Part shown: piece after piece, positions 46,229-55,600 of the stretch
Layout of the letters: the number at the start of each line of letters is the position of its first letter
How positions within the stretch are numbered: position 1 is the stretch's first letter
Origin: Arthrobacter sp. NIO-1057
GTDB taxonomy: Bacteria > Actinomycetota > Actinomycetes > Actinomycetales > Micrococcaceae
Length of the DNA stretch: 64,000 nucleotides
Reading direction: 5' to 3'
NCBI RefSeq assembly: GCF_900094805.1
Contig: NZ_FMAT01000001.1
Location: 878,196 to 942,195 of the forward strand
The notes under the pieces: generated by a model
The model's database searches: none
The model's input: the letters and a program-made list of their open reading frames with translations, nothing else
Told to the model about the DNA's origin: nothing
Made by a program: the position numbers and the translations under genes

Positions 46229-47395
46229 TTAATCTCGCGGTCGCAAAAAACGTGCCGGTGTCACCATCGACTGCGGAAATTTCTGTCCAATGAGGTCGGC
46301 CACTCGTTCCGCCTCCCTCACTTTCTCATCTTTTGGGTCAAGGCTAAGTTGCAATCCAAAGTCCGGATCTTCGAGCCGTTCCGCTCGAACACCAATCAAA
46401 CGTACCGGCTGGGTCAACGGGATCAACTTCTTAAAAAGCAACCCAGCAGCTTCACTGATGGTGGCCGAGGAATCAGAAGCCGCGCTGAGTGCTTTAGAAC
46501 GGGTCAGGCCAGTAAAGTCCCGATACTTGATCTTCAGACCAACCCCACCTGCAGCCTTGCCGTTATCGCGTAACCGCCTTGCAACTCGATGGCTCAGTCG
46601 AAGTAGCTCTTCTTCTAGAATTTGCAGGTCACTAATGTCTGCAGCGAAGGTGTGCTCGGCCGAGATGCTCTTTTCCTCGCGAGTTACTTCCACAGGACGG
46701 TTATCGATGCCCTTTGATAATAGAAACAGCGAACGACCATGTTCCCCCATTCGGGCAACCAGTCGTTCTTCAGGCTCGCGAGAGAGTTGACCCACTGTTT
46801 CGATACCCAGGGCATGTAATTGTTGTGCGGTTCGCTTACCGACACCCCACATCTTGGCCACGGGGAGATCTTCCAAAAACTCCCCCGTACGCTCGGGAGC
46901 AATCACTGCCATCCCATCAGGTTTCGCGTAGGTGGAGGCCAGCTTCGCGATGAATTTATTTTTTGCAATACCCACGCTGGCCGGCAACCCCATATTGTCT
47001 CGAATATGACTGCGGATGTTCCGGCCAATTTCTACCGGACCACCTAGCCTTCGCATGCTTCCGGTGACATCAAGAAACGCTTCATCAACGCTGACCTGTT
47101 CAACCAAGGGAGTGAGCGTGCGGAAATACGACATGATTGCCTCAGAGGCTAGCGCGTATTTGTGGTGACTCGGTTCGACGACCGTTGCTTCAGGCATGAG
47201 GGGAATTGCCTGGCTCATCGGCATCGCCGAATGTATCCCCCTGGCACGGCAGTCATACGAAGCAGAGAGCACGACGCTCCTGCCTCCTGGGAACCCGACA
47301 ATGACCGGCTTGCCAACCAGCTCAGGACGATCACGCAATTCAACAGAAACGAAAAAGGCGTCCATGTCGACGTGCAAAACAGCGCGACTCACCAT
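46229..47395 (-). CDS. dinB: DNA polymerase IV (Y family)
   Basis: A 388-aa translesion polymerase that extends damaged or misaligned primers. The catalytic carboxylates are in HVDMDAFFVSVE and SVDEAFLDVTGS. The thumb/helix-hairpin-helix region is GVGKRTAQQLHALGI, and a C-terminal little-finger domain follows. It ends without an obvious beta-clamp-binding pentapeptide that I can assign with confidence. I use the ATG at 47395 with GGGGGTGA just upstream. A LexA-like palindrome at 47437-47452 abuts its -10, so SOS induction is likely. Confidence 0.95.
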   Translation of the reverse strand: MVSRAVLHVDMDAFFVSVELRDRPELVGKPVIVGFPGGRSVVLSASYDCRARGIHSAMPMSQAIPLMPEATVVEPSHHKYALASEAIMSYFRTLTPLVEQVSVDEAFLDVTGSMRRLGGPVEIGRNIRSHIRDNMGLPASVGIAKNKFIAKLASTYAKPDGMAVIAPERTGEFLEDLPVAKMWGVGKRTAQQLHALGIETVGQLSREPEERLVARMGEHGRSLFLLSKGIDNRPVEVTREEKSISAEHTFAADISDLQILEEELLRLSHRVARRLRDNGKAAGGVGLKIKYRDFTGLTRSKALSAASDSSATISEAAGLLFKKLIPLTQPVRLIGVRAERLEDPDFGLQLSLDPKDEKVREAERVADLIGQKFPQSMVTPARFLRPRD

Positions 47396-47429
47396 TCTCA
47401 CCCCCTGCGTCAGCTGAAGTAATCACTCA

Positions 47430-47452
47430 ATCATACTCGAATATATGTTCGG
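47430..47452 (-). promoter_or_regulatory. LexA-like SOS box and -10 of dinB
   Basis: TCGAAT-ATAT-GTTCGG (47437-47452) matches 10 of 12 fixed positions of the Gram-positive/actinobacterial SOS box TCGAAC-N4-GTTCGA. A TATGAT -10 on the minus strand lies directly beside it (47435-47430), 35 nt before the dinB start. Bound LexA would block the promoter. Confidence 0.72.
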
Positions 47453-47555
47453 TTTTTACTATACTAGCGATTGTGGGCCCGTGGTCCCTATCCCCCAAAA
47501 ATCACCGGTAGAGTTGTATGCAACCAGCCGTAGTTACCCAAAGAAATGATTTTGC

Positions 47556-48662
47556 ATGTCGCTGCCTGATTCTCTTCCGTCCCTCGAAGCCGAGGCTTTG
47601 GAACTTAGCCAAACGTACACCGCCGAAGTTGCACGGTTGCTTGAGGAATTCCTGGCCGCCAAGAGCGGTGAAGTTGGTCAAATCACTACCAGTGCAGTTG
47701 AAATCGTCAATGCGATTACTTCATTGACCAAGGGTGGTAAACGACTACGCCCACTGTTTGCTTTTTGGGGTTTTCTGGGTGCTGGCGGCGCGAAGGACTC
47801 CACCGGCATCGTTCGCCTCGGCGTTGCTCTGGAACTATTCCAGGCCGCAGCGTTGATTCACGACGATATTATCGACAACTCCGATACACGTCGCGGGCAG
47901 CAAAGCGTCCACAAACGATTCGAAGCTCAACACCAAAAGTTGGGCTTGGCAGGTAGTGCAGCGGCATACGGTAGTGCAAGTGCAATCTTGGCTGGCGACC
48001 TTTGTCTATCTTTAAGTGAAGAATGCTTCTCGGAAATAGAGAACCTTCCCAAAGAAGCGCGCGTGATCTTTAACCGAATGCGCACGCAGGTGATGGCCGG
48101 TCAGTATTTGGACGTACTTGAGGAGTCTGCTGGACCCTCCTATGATCCCACGGAAGCTGTGAAGCGTGCACGTACCATCGTTCGTTTCAAGTCCGCGAAG
48201 TACTCCACAGAAAACCCATTCTTGCTTGGCGGTGCGCTTGCCGGCGCTAATGGAGAACTCCTTGAGAGTTACTCAGCTTTCGCGTTACCGCTGGGCGAAG
48301 CTTTCCAACTTCGCGACGATGTTCTAGGTGTGTTTGGCGATGCCGAAGTTACCGGTAAGCCAACCGGCGGAGACCTATTAGAAGGTAAGCGAACGGAGCT
48401 CATCGCACATGCCTTGCTTCTATCAACGGACGAAGAACGAAAGTTCATCCAATCGCGCCTTGGGGCCGTCGATATGTCTGCAGAAGAAGTCAGCCGCCTG
48501 AGCAATATTCTTCGAGATAGCGGTGCACTCAAGGCCACTGAAAACAGTATTAGCGAACTGTCAGATCAGTCTCGCCGCGCACTCAAAGAACTGCCGATTA
48601 GTCCGCGCGCTCATGCTGGCCTTCAGCAGCTCAGCGACGCTGTCATTAAGCGCTCAAAGTAA
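47556..48662 (+). CDS. Polyprenyl diphosphate synthase
   Basis: A 368-aa trans-prenyltransferase that builds isoprenoid diphosphates such as geranylgeranyl diphosphate from IPP and an allylic primer. The first Asp-rich motif is DDIIDNSDTRRG, and the second region reads LRDDVLGVFGD. GGKRLRP binds diphosphate. It resembles the IdsA-type actinobacterial enzymes encoded near the dcw region (Rv2173), which feed carotenoid, menaquinone or lipid carriers. Chain length is not predictable by eye. TAGAGT at 47509-47514 is a possible -10. It is divergent from dinB. Confidence 0.93.
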   Translation: MSLPDSLPSLEAEALELSQTYTAEVARLLEEFLAAKSGEVGQITTSAVEIVNAITSLTKGGKRLRPLFAFWGFLGAGGAKDSTGIVRLGVALELFQAAALIHDDIIDNSDTRRGQQSVHKRFEAQHQKLGLAGSAAAYGSASAILAGDLCLSLSEECFSEIENLPKEARVIFNRMRTQVMAGQYLDVLEESAGPSYDPTEAVKRARTIVRFKSAKYSTENPFLLGGALAGANGELLESYSAFALPLGEAFQLRDDVLGVFGDAEVTGKPTGGDLLEGKRTELIAHALLLSTDEERKFIQSRLGAVDMSAEEVSRLSNILRDSGALKATENSISELSDQSRRALKELPISPRAHAGLQQLSDAVIKRSK

Positions 48663-48687
48663 TAGCAAAGGTCACCAGTTCATAACA

Positions 48688-48736
48688 AAGGGTCTCGGTC
48701 CTCCAAAAACGTTGGAGAACCGAGACCCTTTTGTTG
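48688..48736. terminator. Terminator between prenyl synthase and Rv2175c-type gene
   Basis: A 19-bp stem with one mismatch (48688-48707 with 48713-48732) is followed by TTGTT on the plus side. It lies between convergent genes. Confidence 0.88.
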
Positions 48737-48769
48737 TCTTTTGAACAACAGGTTTAAAGCTTGAGCCGA

Positions 48770-49123
48770 CTACCAGGCTAGAGCTTGTGCCCGTCGTCTA
48801 ATTTCAGTTTTACGTCCTGAACGCAAGGCGTTCATTGGAGTGCCTGGCAGCGAATCATCTTCAGTGAATAACCACGTGATTGCTTCTTCATCGGAATAGC
48901 CTGCATCCATAAGTACGGACAAGGTTCCCTTTAGACTTTCGACTACGATGCCGTCTTGGAGAAAATCAGCAGGAATGGATCGAACATTGCGTTCTCCGAT
49001 TCGCACCGAGATAATTGCACGTTCGTCAAGCAAGCGGTGTACGCGACGAATATCGACATCTAATTCTTCTGCCACGTCCGGCAGGGTCAGCCACTGGCCG
49101 ACGAGTTCTACGTATTCCTTCAC
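48770..49123 (-). CDS. Rv2175c-family DNA-binding protein
   Basis: A 117-aa protein like Mycobacterium tuberculosis Rv2175c, a winged-helix DNA-binding substrate of the kinase PknL. The N-terminal helix-turn-helix reads WLTLPDVAEELDVDIRRVHRLLDER. The C-terminal C-domain has GTLSVLMDAGYSDEEAITWLFTEDDSLPGTPMNAL-type sequence, and the last residues RRRAQALAW are typical. The target genes are unknown. In mycobacteria its partner PknL lies adjacent, but no kinase is next to it here; the nearest is at 4741-6249. The GTG start lacks a good ribosome site and is moderately uncertain. Confidence 0.92.
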   Translation of the reverse strand: MKEYVELVGQWLTLPDVAEELDVDIRRVHRLLDERAIISVRIGERNVRSIPADFLQDGIVVESLKGTLSVLMDAGYSDEEAITWLFTEDDSLPGTPMNALRSGRKTEIRRRAQALAW

Positions 49124-49330
49124 CCCTTAAGGTTCCCACAAATTCGCAAACTCCGCAGAAACTTTAGAAAAACGCACCTCAGTAGTTTCCATGCGCCACA
49201 GGAGTAGTGTAAATTTCCTTGTATCACTTTGATAACAATTGCATCACGGACAACATTAGGAACGTAAGTCTCTAATGTCACCTGCGACGCAATGTCCGTT
49301 ATTTTCACCGTACCTATGAGGATCGACTCC

Positions 49331-51055
49331 ATGCCCCACGAATCCAAACATGTCTCTAAGCATGCGTTAGGCGTAGTAGCAGGCGCGGCCATCCCAGCCG
49401 CGGTCATTGGTAGCCTGGCGTTGGCACCAGCCGCGCAGGCAACACCCGTATCCCTCCCCAAAACCTCAGGCAGCCTGGCAAAAGCGGTCACCCCAGAGTC
49501 AATCAAGGTCGCAGAAGATCAGATCAAGGCTCACTTGATTGCCTCCCGCATTTCGACCCTCGGGCTCCCCGCGAAGCGTGACGTCAAGGAAATTAAGATT
49601 CCGGCTGGCGCCACCTTGTCGAGTATCGCGGTTGAATATGACACTTCCGTTTCCGAGCTTAAGAAGCTCAACGGCTTGAAGAGCGATGTCATCATTGCAG
49701 GCAAGACCCTCAAAGTCTCCGGCAAGACATCAACGGCAAAGTCAACCAAGAGCGATTCTTCTAAGAAATCGTCGACGGAAACCAAAACTTATACGGTGAA
49801 GAACGGCGACACGCTCAGCGCGATTGCCAGCAAGCACAATATGAGCCTGTCCGCGCTACTGAGCAAGAACAACATCTCAGCAAGCAAGGTCATTTACCCT
49901 GGCAACAAGCTCAAAGTAAATGGCGCCGAGAGCAGCTCGGACAAGAAGGAATCTGGCTCGAACTCCAAGAGCAAGAGCACTTCCTCAAGCTCCGCAACGT
50001 ACACGGTGAAGTCAGGCGACACGCTGGGCAGCATCGCTGTCAAGCACAACATGAGCCTGTCCTCGTTGCTGAGTAAGAACAACATCTCGGCAAGCAAGGT
50101 GATCTTCCCCGGAGACAAGCTGAAGATCAACGGTTCTACTTCCAAGAACGAATCCAAGTCTTCTGAGAAGAAGACTTCATCGTCGAAGACCTCCAGCTAC
50201 ACCGTGAAGTCCGGCGACACCCTCAGCGCGATCGCAGCCAAGCACGATATGAGCCTGTCGGAACTGCTGAAGATCAACAACATCTCTACGAGCAAGCGCA
50301 TTTACCCTGGAGATAAGATCAAGGTTTCCGGTGGTTCCTCCTCGTCGTCCTCCAAGCCACAGACTACGAGTAAGCCGAAGACTACGACTTCGACCTACAC
50401 CGTCAAGTCTGGGGATACTCTTGGCGGCATCGCTGCCAAGCACGACATGTCCTTGAAGTCCCTGCTGAATCTAAACCCTGAATTCAGTGCCAGCACTCCG
50501 TTGAAGGTCGGTGCCAAGCTTAAGGTTTCAGGTTCTTCAGTTGCTCCAACCAGCGACACCAAGAAGGACAAGATTGGCAACACCTTTGAAGGCCGTACCT
50601 ACAAGGATCATGTTGTCCGAGATGCTAACGCCAACAAGGACTACCTAGACTCCATTGACGTTCCAGGACGTTCGGAAATGCAGTCGCTCATTCGTTCGAC
50701 CGCGCAGAGGATGGGCGTAGACCCAGCCTTGGCTTTGGCTCATGCCTACCAGGAGTCTGGATTCAACATGCGTGCGGTCTCCCCCGCTAACGCTGTCGGT
50801 GTCATGCAGGTTCTCCCAAGCACGAGCGACTGGATCGCTTCACGTATCGGCCAGAACCTCAACGTACTCAACCCACAGGACAACGTCACCGCTGGTGTCG
50901 CGGTAATTGCCTACAACCTGGACAATACCGATGACCTGGACACTGCAATCGCTGCCTACTACCAGGGACTTGCAGGCGTCAACAAGAATGGTATGTACGA
51001 AGATACCAAGCGATATGTTGCGAGCATCAAAGCGCACATGAAGAACTACCGCTAA
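49331..51055 (+). CDS. Secreted five-LysM lytic transglycosylase
   Basis: A 574-aa cell-wall hydrolase. A signal peptide (1-37, cleavage after AQA) is followed by five LysM peptidoglycan-binding repeats at about 88-131, 153-198, 223-268, 289-334 and 355-401. The first is the most degenerate. Ser/Lys/Thr-rich linkers join them. The C-terminal SLT-type domain (about 445-574) keeps the catalytic glutamate E475 in HAYQESGFN and the GVMQVLPS motif. It should cleave glycan strands at the MurNAc-GlcNAc bond with 1,6-anhydro product formation. I use the ATG at 49331, with AGGA at good spacing, instead of in-frame ATGs at 49292 and 49316. The 207-nt upstream region shows no gene. The unit ends in a 25-bp stem terminator. 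Confidence 0.93.
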   Translation: MPHESKHVSKHALGVVAGAAIPAAVIGSLALAPAAQATPVSLPKTSGSLAKAVTPESIKVAEDQIKAHLIASRISTLGLPAKRDVKEIKIPAGATLSSIAVEYDTSVSELKKLNGLKSDVIIAGKTLKVSGKTSTAKSTKSDSSKKSSTETKTYTVKNGDTLSAIASKHNMSLSALLSKNNISASKVIYPGNKLKVNGAESSSDKKESGSNSKSKSTSSSSATYTVKSGDTLGSIAVKHNMSLSSLLSKNNISASKVIFPGDKLKINGSTSKNESKSSEKKTSSSKTSSYTVKSGDTLSAIAAKHDMSLSELLKINNISTSKRIYPGDKIKVSGGSSSSSSKPQTTSKPKTTTSTYTVKSGDTLGGIAAKHDMSLKSLLNLNPEFSASTPLKVGAKLKVSGSSVAPTSDTKKDKIGNTFEGRTYKDHVVRDANANKDYLDSIDVPGRSEMQSLIRSTAQRMGVDPALALAHAYQESGFNMRAVSPANAVGVMQVLPSTSDWIASRIGQNLNVLNPQDNVTAGVAVIAYNLDNTDDLDTAIAAYYQGLAGVNKNGMYEDTKRYVASIKAHMKNYR

Positions 51056-51062
51056 GGCGTCA

Positions 51063-51118
51063 AATATAAGTCTGGTCCGGGACCCAGTTTCAGCTGGGTC
51101 CCGGACCAGACTTATATT
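51063..51118. terminator. Bidirectional terminator, 25-bp stem
   Basis: Positions 51063-51087 pair perfectly with 51094-51118 around a 6-nt loop, between the transglycosylase and the convergent histidine kinase. Confidence 0.9.
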
Positions 51119-51141
51119 ATTTACAGAGTAAGCGTGAAAAT

Positions 51142-52629
51142 CTAGGAAGCTCGTCGCTCGAGATCCAATGGCATATCAATAACTACTCTTGTCCCGGCAG
51201 TCTGACCGGCCTCCCAGCGAATTTCTCCCGAGAGTTCACTGGTCACCAAAGTACGTACAATCTGGAGCCCCAATCCTTCTCGACGCGGTTCATCAGGCAA
51301 ACCATGTCCATCATCTTCAATGACTACACGCAACCAATTAGTGCGGTCTGCCCCGTGATACCGTTCAGCCAACAAAGACACTTCACCATCACGTTGTGCC
51401 AGTCCATGCTCAACGGCATTGGTCACTAGTTCATTGATAACCAAGGAAAGTGGAGTGGCCAGATCTGCGTCGAGCATGCCAAATTCACCCTCACGGCGTG
51501 TGGAGACTCGTTGCTCAGGTGAAGCGATTTCAACGATGAGACGGAATTGACGGTCCATCAGATCATCAAACTTCACCGTCTCGTTCAGTCCCTTGGACAG
51601 GAAATCATGGACAGAAGCGATAGTTGAGACGCGACGCATGGCCTGTTCAAGACCTTGTTTGCCGTCTTCTGATTGCATCCGTCGGGACTGCATGCGCAAG
51701 AGAGCTGCAACGGTTTGCAGGTTGTTCTTGACCCGATGGTGAATTTCGCGAATGGTGGCATCCTTGGTGACAAGCTCTTTCTCTCGTCGACGCAATTCAG
51801 TCACATCGCGGCACAGCACCAAAGCACCCCAACGCTTTGATTCATTGCGTAATGGAATAGCTCGCAAGGATAGGGTGACTCCGCGGTGTTCAACTTCCGT
51901 ACGCCACGGCATCTTGCCTTGAAGCACCAGTGGAAGTGTCTCATCCACGACGCGGCGGTCGCTGACCAGTGCCATGGTCAGATCAGCCAAAGGTTGGCCC
52001 TGGAGTACGTCCGCAGCTCCTAAGCGGCGGAATCCTGAGACGGCGTTGGGGCTGGCGAATTCTACGGCTCCATCTACGCTCAGACGGATAAATCCGTCAC
52101 CTACGCGAGGAGCACCTCTTCGGGAACCGGTTGGACTGGAAAACTCTGGCCACAATCCTTGAGTACCCATTTGCAGCAGGTCATCAGCGCTCTGACGGTA
52201 GACCAGTTCCAGATTCGAAGGTGTACGGGACTGGTTAGGATCAAAGTGAGAGGTGATCACAGCTACTGGGCGATTCTGCCGAACTAGCGGAATCGCCTGA
52301 ACCGTTGTCAGTCCCAAGATCAGGTCGGTGCCCACCTGCTCTGCGGAGCGTTGGATCTGCAATGTTTCCCAGGCACGGTCAACCATGATTCGCAGATCCT
52401 TGCGGATCCGCTCGCCAACGAAATCACCATGGAACGCTGTGTGGGAAGTTGATGGTCGTACGTGTGCAAGAGCAACGTATGAACCATCTCCCGTGGGGAA
52501 CCAGAGTACAAGGTCTGAGAAGGCTAGGTCCGAGACCAACTGCCAGTCCCCCACTAGGAGATGAAGCCAGTCCTCATCACCGGGTCCTAGTGCAGCACGT
52601 TGACGTAGTTCTTCGGTGATGAGGGCCAT
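51142..52629 (-). CDS. pdtaS: PdtaS-like sensor histidine kinase
   Basis: A 495-aa soluble histidine kinase with no membrane segment. An N-terminal GAF-like domain (about 1-150) and a PAS domain (about 170-275, FIRLSVDGAVEFASPNAVSGFRRLG-type start) precede a HisKA_2 box. Its phospho-accepting His is in EIHHRVKNNLQT. The HATPase domain shows the N box ELVTNAVEHG and G box EDDGHGLP. This architecture matches mycobacterial PdtaS, whose partner PdtaR is an ANTAR-type antiterminator. No response regulator is in the window. It begins 9 nt after the glutamate dehydrogenase stop and is probably in that transcript. Confidence 0.93.
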   Translation of the reverse strand: MALITEELRQRAALGPGDEDWLHLLVGDWQLVSDLAFSDLVLWFPTGDGSYVALAHVRPSTSHTAFHGDFVGERIRKDLRIMVDRAWETLQIQRSAEQVGTDLILGLTTVQAIPLVRQNRPVAVITSHFDPNQSRTPSNLELVYRQSADDLLQMGTQGLWPEFSSPTGSRRGAPRVGDGFIRLSVDGAVEFASPNAVSGFRRLGAADVLQGQPLADLTMALVSDRRVVDETLPLVLQGKMPWRTEVEHRGVTLSLRAIPLRNESKRWGALVLCRDVTELRRREKELVTKDATIREIHHRVKNNLQTVAALLRMQSRRMQSEDGKQGLEQAMRRVSTIASVHDFLSKGLNETVKFDDLMDRQFRLIVEIASPEQRVSTRREGEFGMLDADLATPLSLVINELVTNAVEHGLAQRDGEVSLLAERYHGADRTNWLRVVIEDDGHGLPDEPRREGLGLQIVRTLVTSELSGEIRWEAGQTAGTRVVIDMPLDLERRAS

Positions 52630-52638
52630 TAGCGGTGT

Positions 52639-55600
52639 TTACCTTCTTACGATGGAACGCAACAGGCGAAGTGCCACGGACAATGAAGCCATGTCGTCAC
52701 GTTCGAGGCTATTTACTTCCTCAAACATACTCTTCGCACGATCTAGGTTAGCCGCGTTTGCTTCTTCCCACGCAGCAACACGCTCTGCTGGGTCCGCAAT
52801 ATCGCCGTGAGCATCCAAGATGTTACCGGTCAGGTCGATAATCGTCGTGTACAAATCATCACGCATGGCGGCACGAGCCAGTGCCTGCCAGCGATCCGAA
52901 CGTGGCAACTTGGTGATCCGGTTCAACAGGCTATCGACACCGAAGAGATCATAGAGCACGAAGTAAGTCTCAGCGACCTTGGACGCCGTAGTCGAGGTAC
53001 GGTGCACATACTCAGCGATGTCCAACAGCGCGTAGGACTCGAACTGCGTGGCCCACATGCTAGCTCGCAACTCAGGAATGCCGAAGCCCAGGGCTTCGTC
53101 GCGCCAGTCGTTGAAGCGTTCCAGGTCGTTGCCGCGAATAATCGTTGGCAAAGCCTTGCGCAATTCGGTAACGGTGTCTTGGAAACGAGTGACCGCTTCT
53201 GAGACCAGTAGCTGCTCATCAACACGGTTAATGAACCAGCGAGTGGCACGATCCAACAGACGACGCATGTCATGATGCTGGCGTCCCCAGTGTTTCAGGC
53301 TGGTCCCGGCAGGCTGGGCGTTGATCGCATCAAACTGACGATCAAACCCGTAGACCTCACGCAGTGTACAGAAGACCTTGGCGATTTGAACTTCGCTAGC
53401 ACCTGTCTCTTCCATTGCACGGAAGACATAGGTAATGCCACCAACGTTCACAATGTCGTTGGCAATCACTGTTGCAATGATTTCTCGGCGTAGCGGATGG
53501 CTATCCAGCTGATCTCCAAAGCGCTCTACAAGCTGTTCTGGGAAGTAACGTCGCAGCGTTTCCGCAAAGTATGGGTCATCTGCTAGGTCGGATTCAGTTA
53601 GTGCATTGGCCAGCTGAATCTTGGAGTAAGCAGCCAATACTGACAGCTCCGGAGTCGTCATCGCTCCGCCGGAAGCACGTCGTTCTTCTAGCTCCGCGGT
53701 GCTTGGAAGGAACTCGAGTTCACGGTTCAGGTCCGCGGCGGATTCCAGCCACTGCATGAGTCGCTCGTAGGCTGGTGCCCAGGTGAGTGCAGCATGCTTT
53801 TCATTGAGCAACAGGACGTTTTGCTCAAAGTTGGTTTTCAGCACCAGGTCGCCCACGTTATCGGTCATCGATAGCAGGAAGTCTGTGCGTTCATCTGCGG
53901 TGAGGTGGCCTGCGGAGATCTGACGGTCCACGAAGATCTTGATATTAACTTCACGGTCCGAGGTGTCCACACCAGCCGAGTTATCGATAGCATCCGAATT
54001 GAGCAGAACACCCTGACGGGCAGCTTCGATACGACCAAGCTGCGTCATGCCGAGGTTACCGCCCTCGCCGATGACCTTGACCCTCAGGTCCTTCCCGTCG
54101 ATGCGAATGGCATCGTTGGCACGGTCGCCAACCTGGCCATGAGTCTCGCTCGATGCCTTAATATAGGTGCCAATGCCGCCGTTGTACAGCAGGTCTACGG
54201 GGGCAGACAGGATTGCCTTGAGCAATTCGTTAGGGCTCAACTTGAGCGTGCTCTCGGCTAGGCCAAGTACCGCACGAACTTCCGGGCTGATAGGAATCGA
54301 CTTCAGGCTTCGCGAATACACGCCACCTCCGGCAGAGATCAGCTCCTTGTTGTAATCTGCCCAGCTGGAACGAGGCAGGTCATAAAGGCGCTGACGCTCA
54401 TCAAAGGCAACCTGTGCGTCTGGATTCGGATCAAGGAAAATATCACGGTGATCAAAGGCAGCAACCAGTTTGACGGTCGGGGTACGGCGCAGGCCGTTAC
54501 CAAACACGTCACCGGACATATCGCCTACACCTACAGCGGTGAATTCTTCACTCTGGGTATCAATGCCCAGCTCGAAGAAGTGACGCTTTACCGATTCCCA
54601 CGCGCCACGAGCGGTGATGCCCATGCCCTTGTGGTCGTAGCCCACGGAACCGCCCGAGGCGAACGCGTCGCCCAACCAGTGGCCCTTCTGTGCGGACAGC
54701 GAGTTGGCAATGTCAGAGAAGCTGGCGGTGCCCTTATCTGCTGCGACAACCAAGTAGGAGTCATCGCCATCGCGACGAACTACGTTTTCAGGAGCCACGA
54801 TGTGCTCACCGGTCGAATCGGTGACCATATTGTCCGTCAGCTGCAGGAGCGTACCAATGAAGATCTTGTAGGCGCTCTTGCCTTCTTCCATCCATGCGGC
54901 CCGATCCTGTGCAGGGTTCGGTAGTTGCTTCGCGTAGAAGCCACCCTTAGCACCGGTAGGGACGATGACCGAGTTCTTCACCATCTGGGCCTTGACCAGT
55001 CCAAGAACTTCGGTACGGAAATCTTCACGACGGTCCGACCAGCGCAAGCCACCACGAGCCACCGCACCAAAGCGGAAGTGCGTGCCTTCAACGCGTGGCG
55101 AGTAAACCCACAGTTCATGCTTCGGGCGTGGGAATGGAGCAAAGTCAATTTCTTCCGGTGCGAGCTTGAAGGCCAGGGCCTGGTGCTCGGTGAAGTAATT
55201 GGTTCGCTTGGTCGCTTCGATGACCTTTACGAAACGACGCAAGAGCGTGTCAGCGTCCAAGGTCGGGACAGCTTCCAGCGCCTCAGAGATCTTGTTTTTG
55301 GCTTCTTCACGGGCTGCTTCGGATGCCTCAGCGCCCAGCGAAGGGTCAAAGGTTGCTTGGAACAGCTCAACGATGCTGTGGGTGACCGTGGCATTACCGA
55401 CCAAGGTGTTGGCGATGAACCCGGTGGAGTTCGGAACACCTAGCTGCAGCAAGTAGTGCGCGTAGGCACGCAACATCGCTACCTGTTCCCAGGACAGGCC
55501 TTCACGAAGCACCAGGGCGTTGAGGCTGTCTGATTCTGCGTCATTACGAATGACAGCGCTATAAGCTTCAGCCAGCTTGCTTTCAACTTCACCAAAATCA

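Noticed and set aside
49124-49330. A ydaO-type c-di-AMP riboswitch upstream of the LysM transglycosylase, as seen before some actinobacterial wall hydrolases
   Set aside because: The conserved riboswitch core sequences and long pairing are not present in this 207-nt region.
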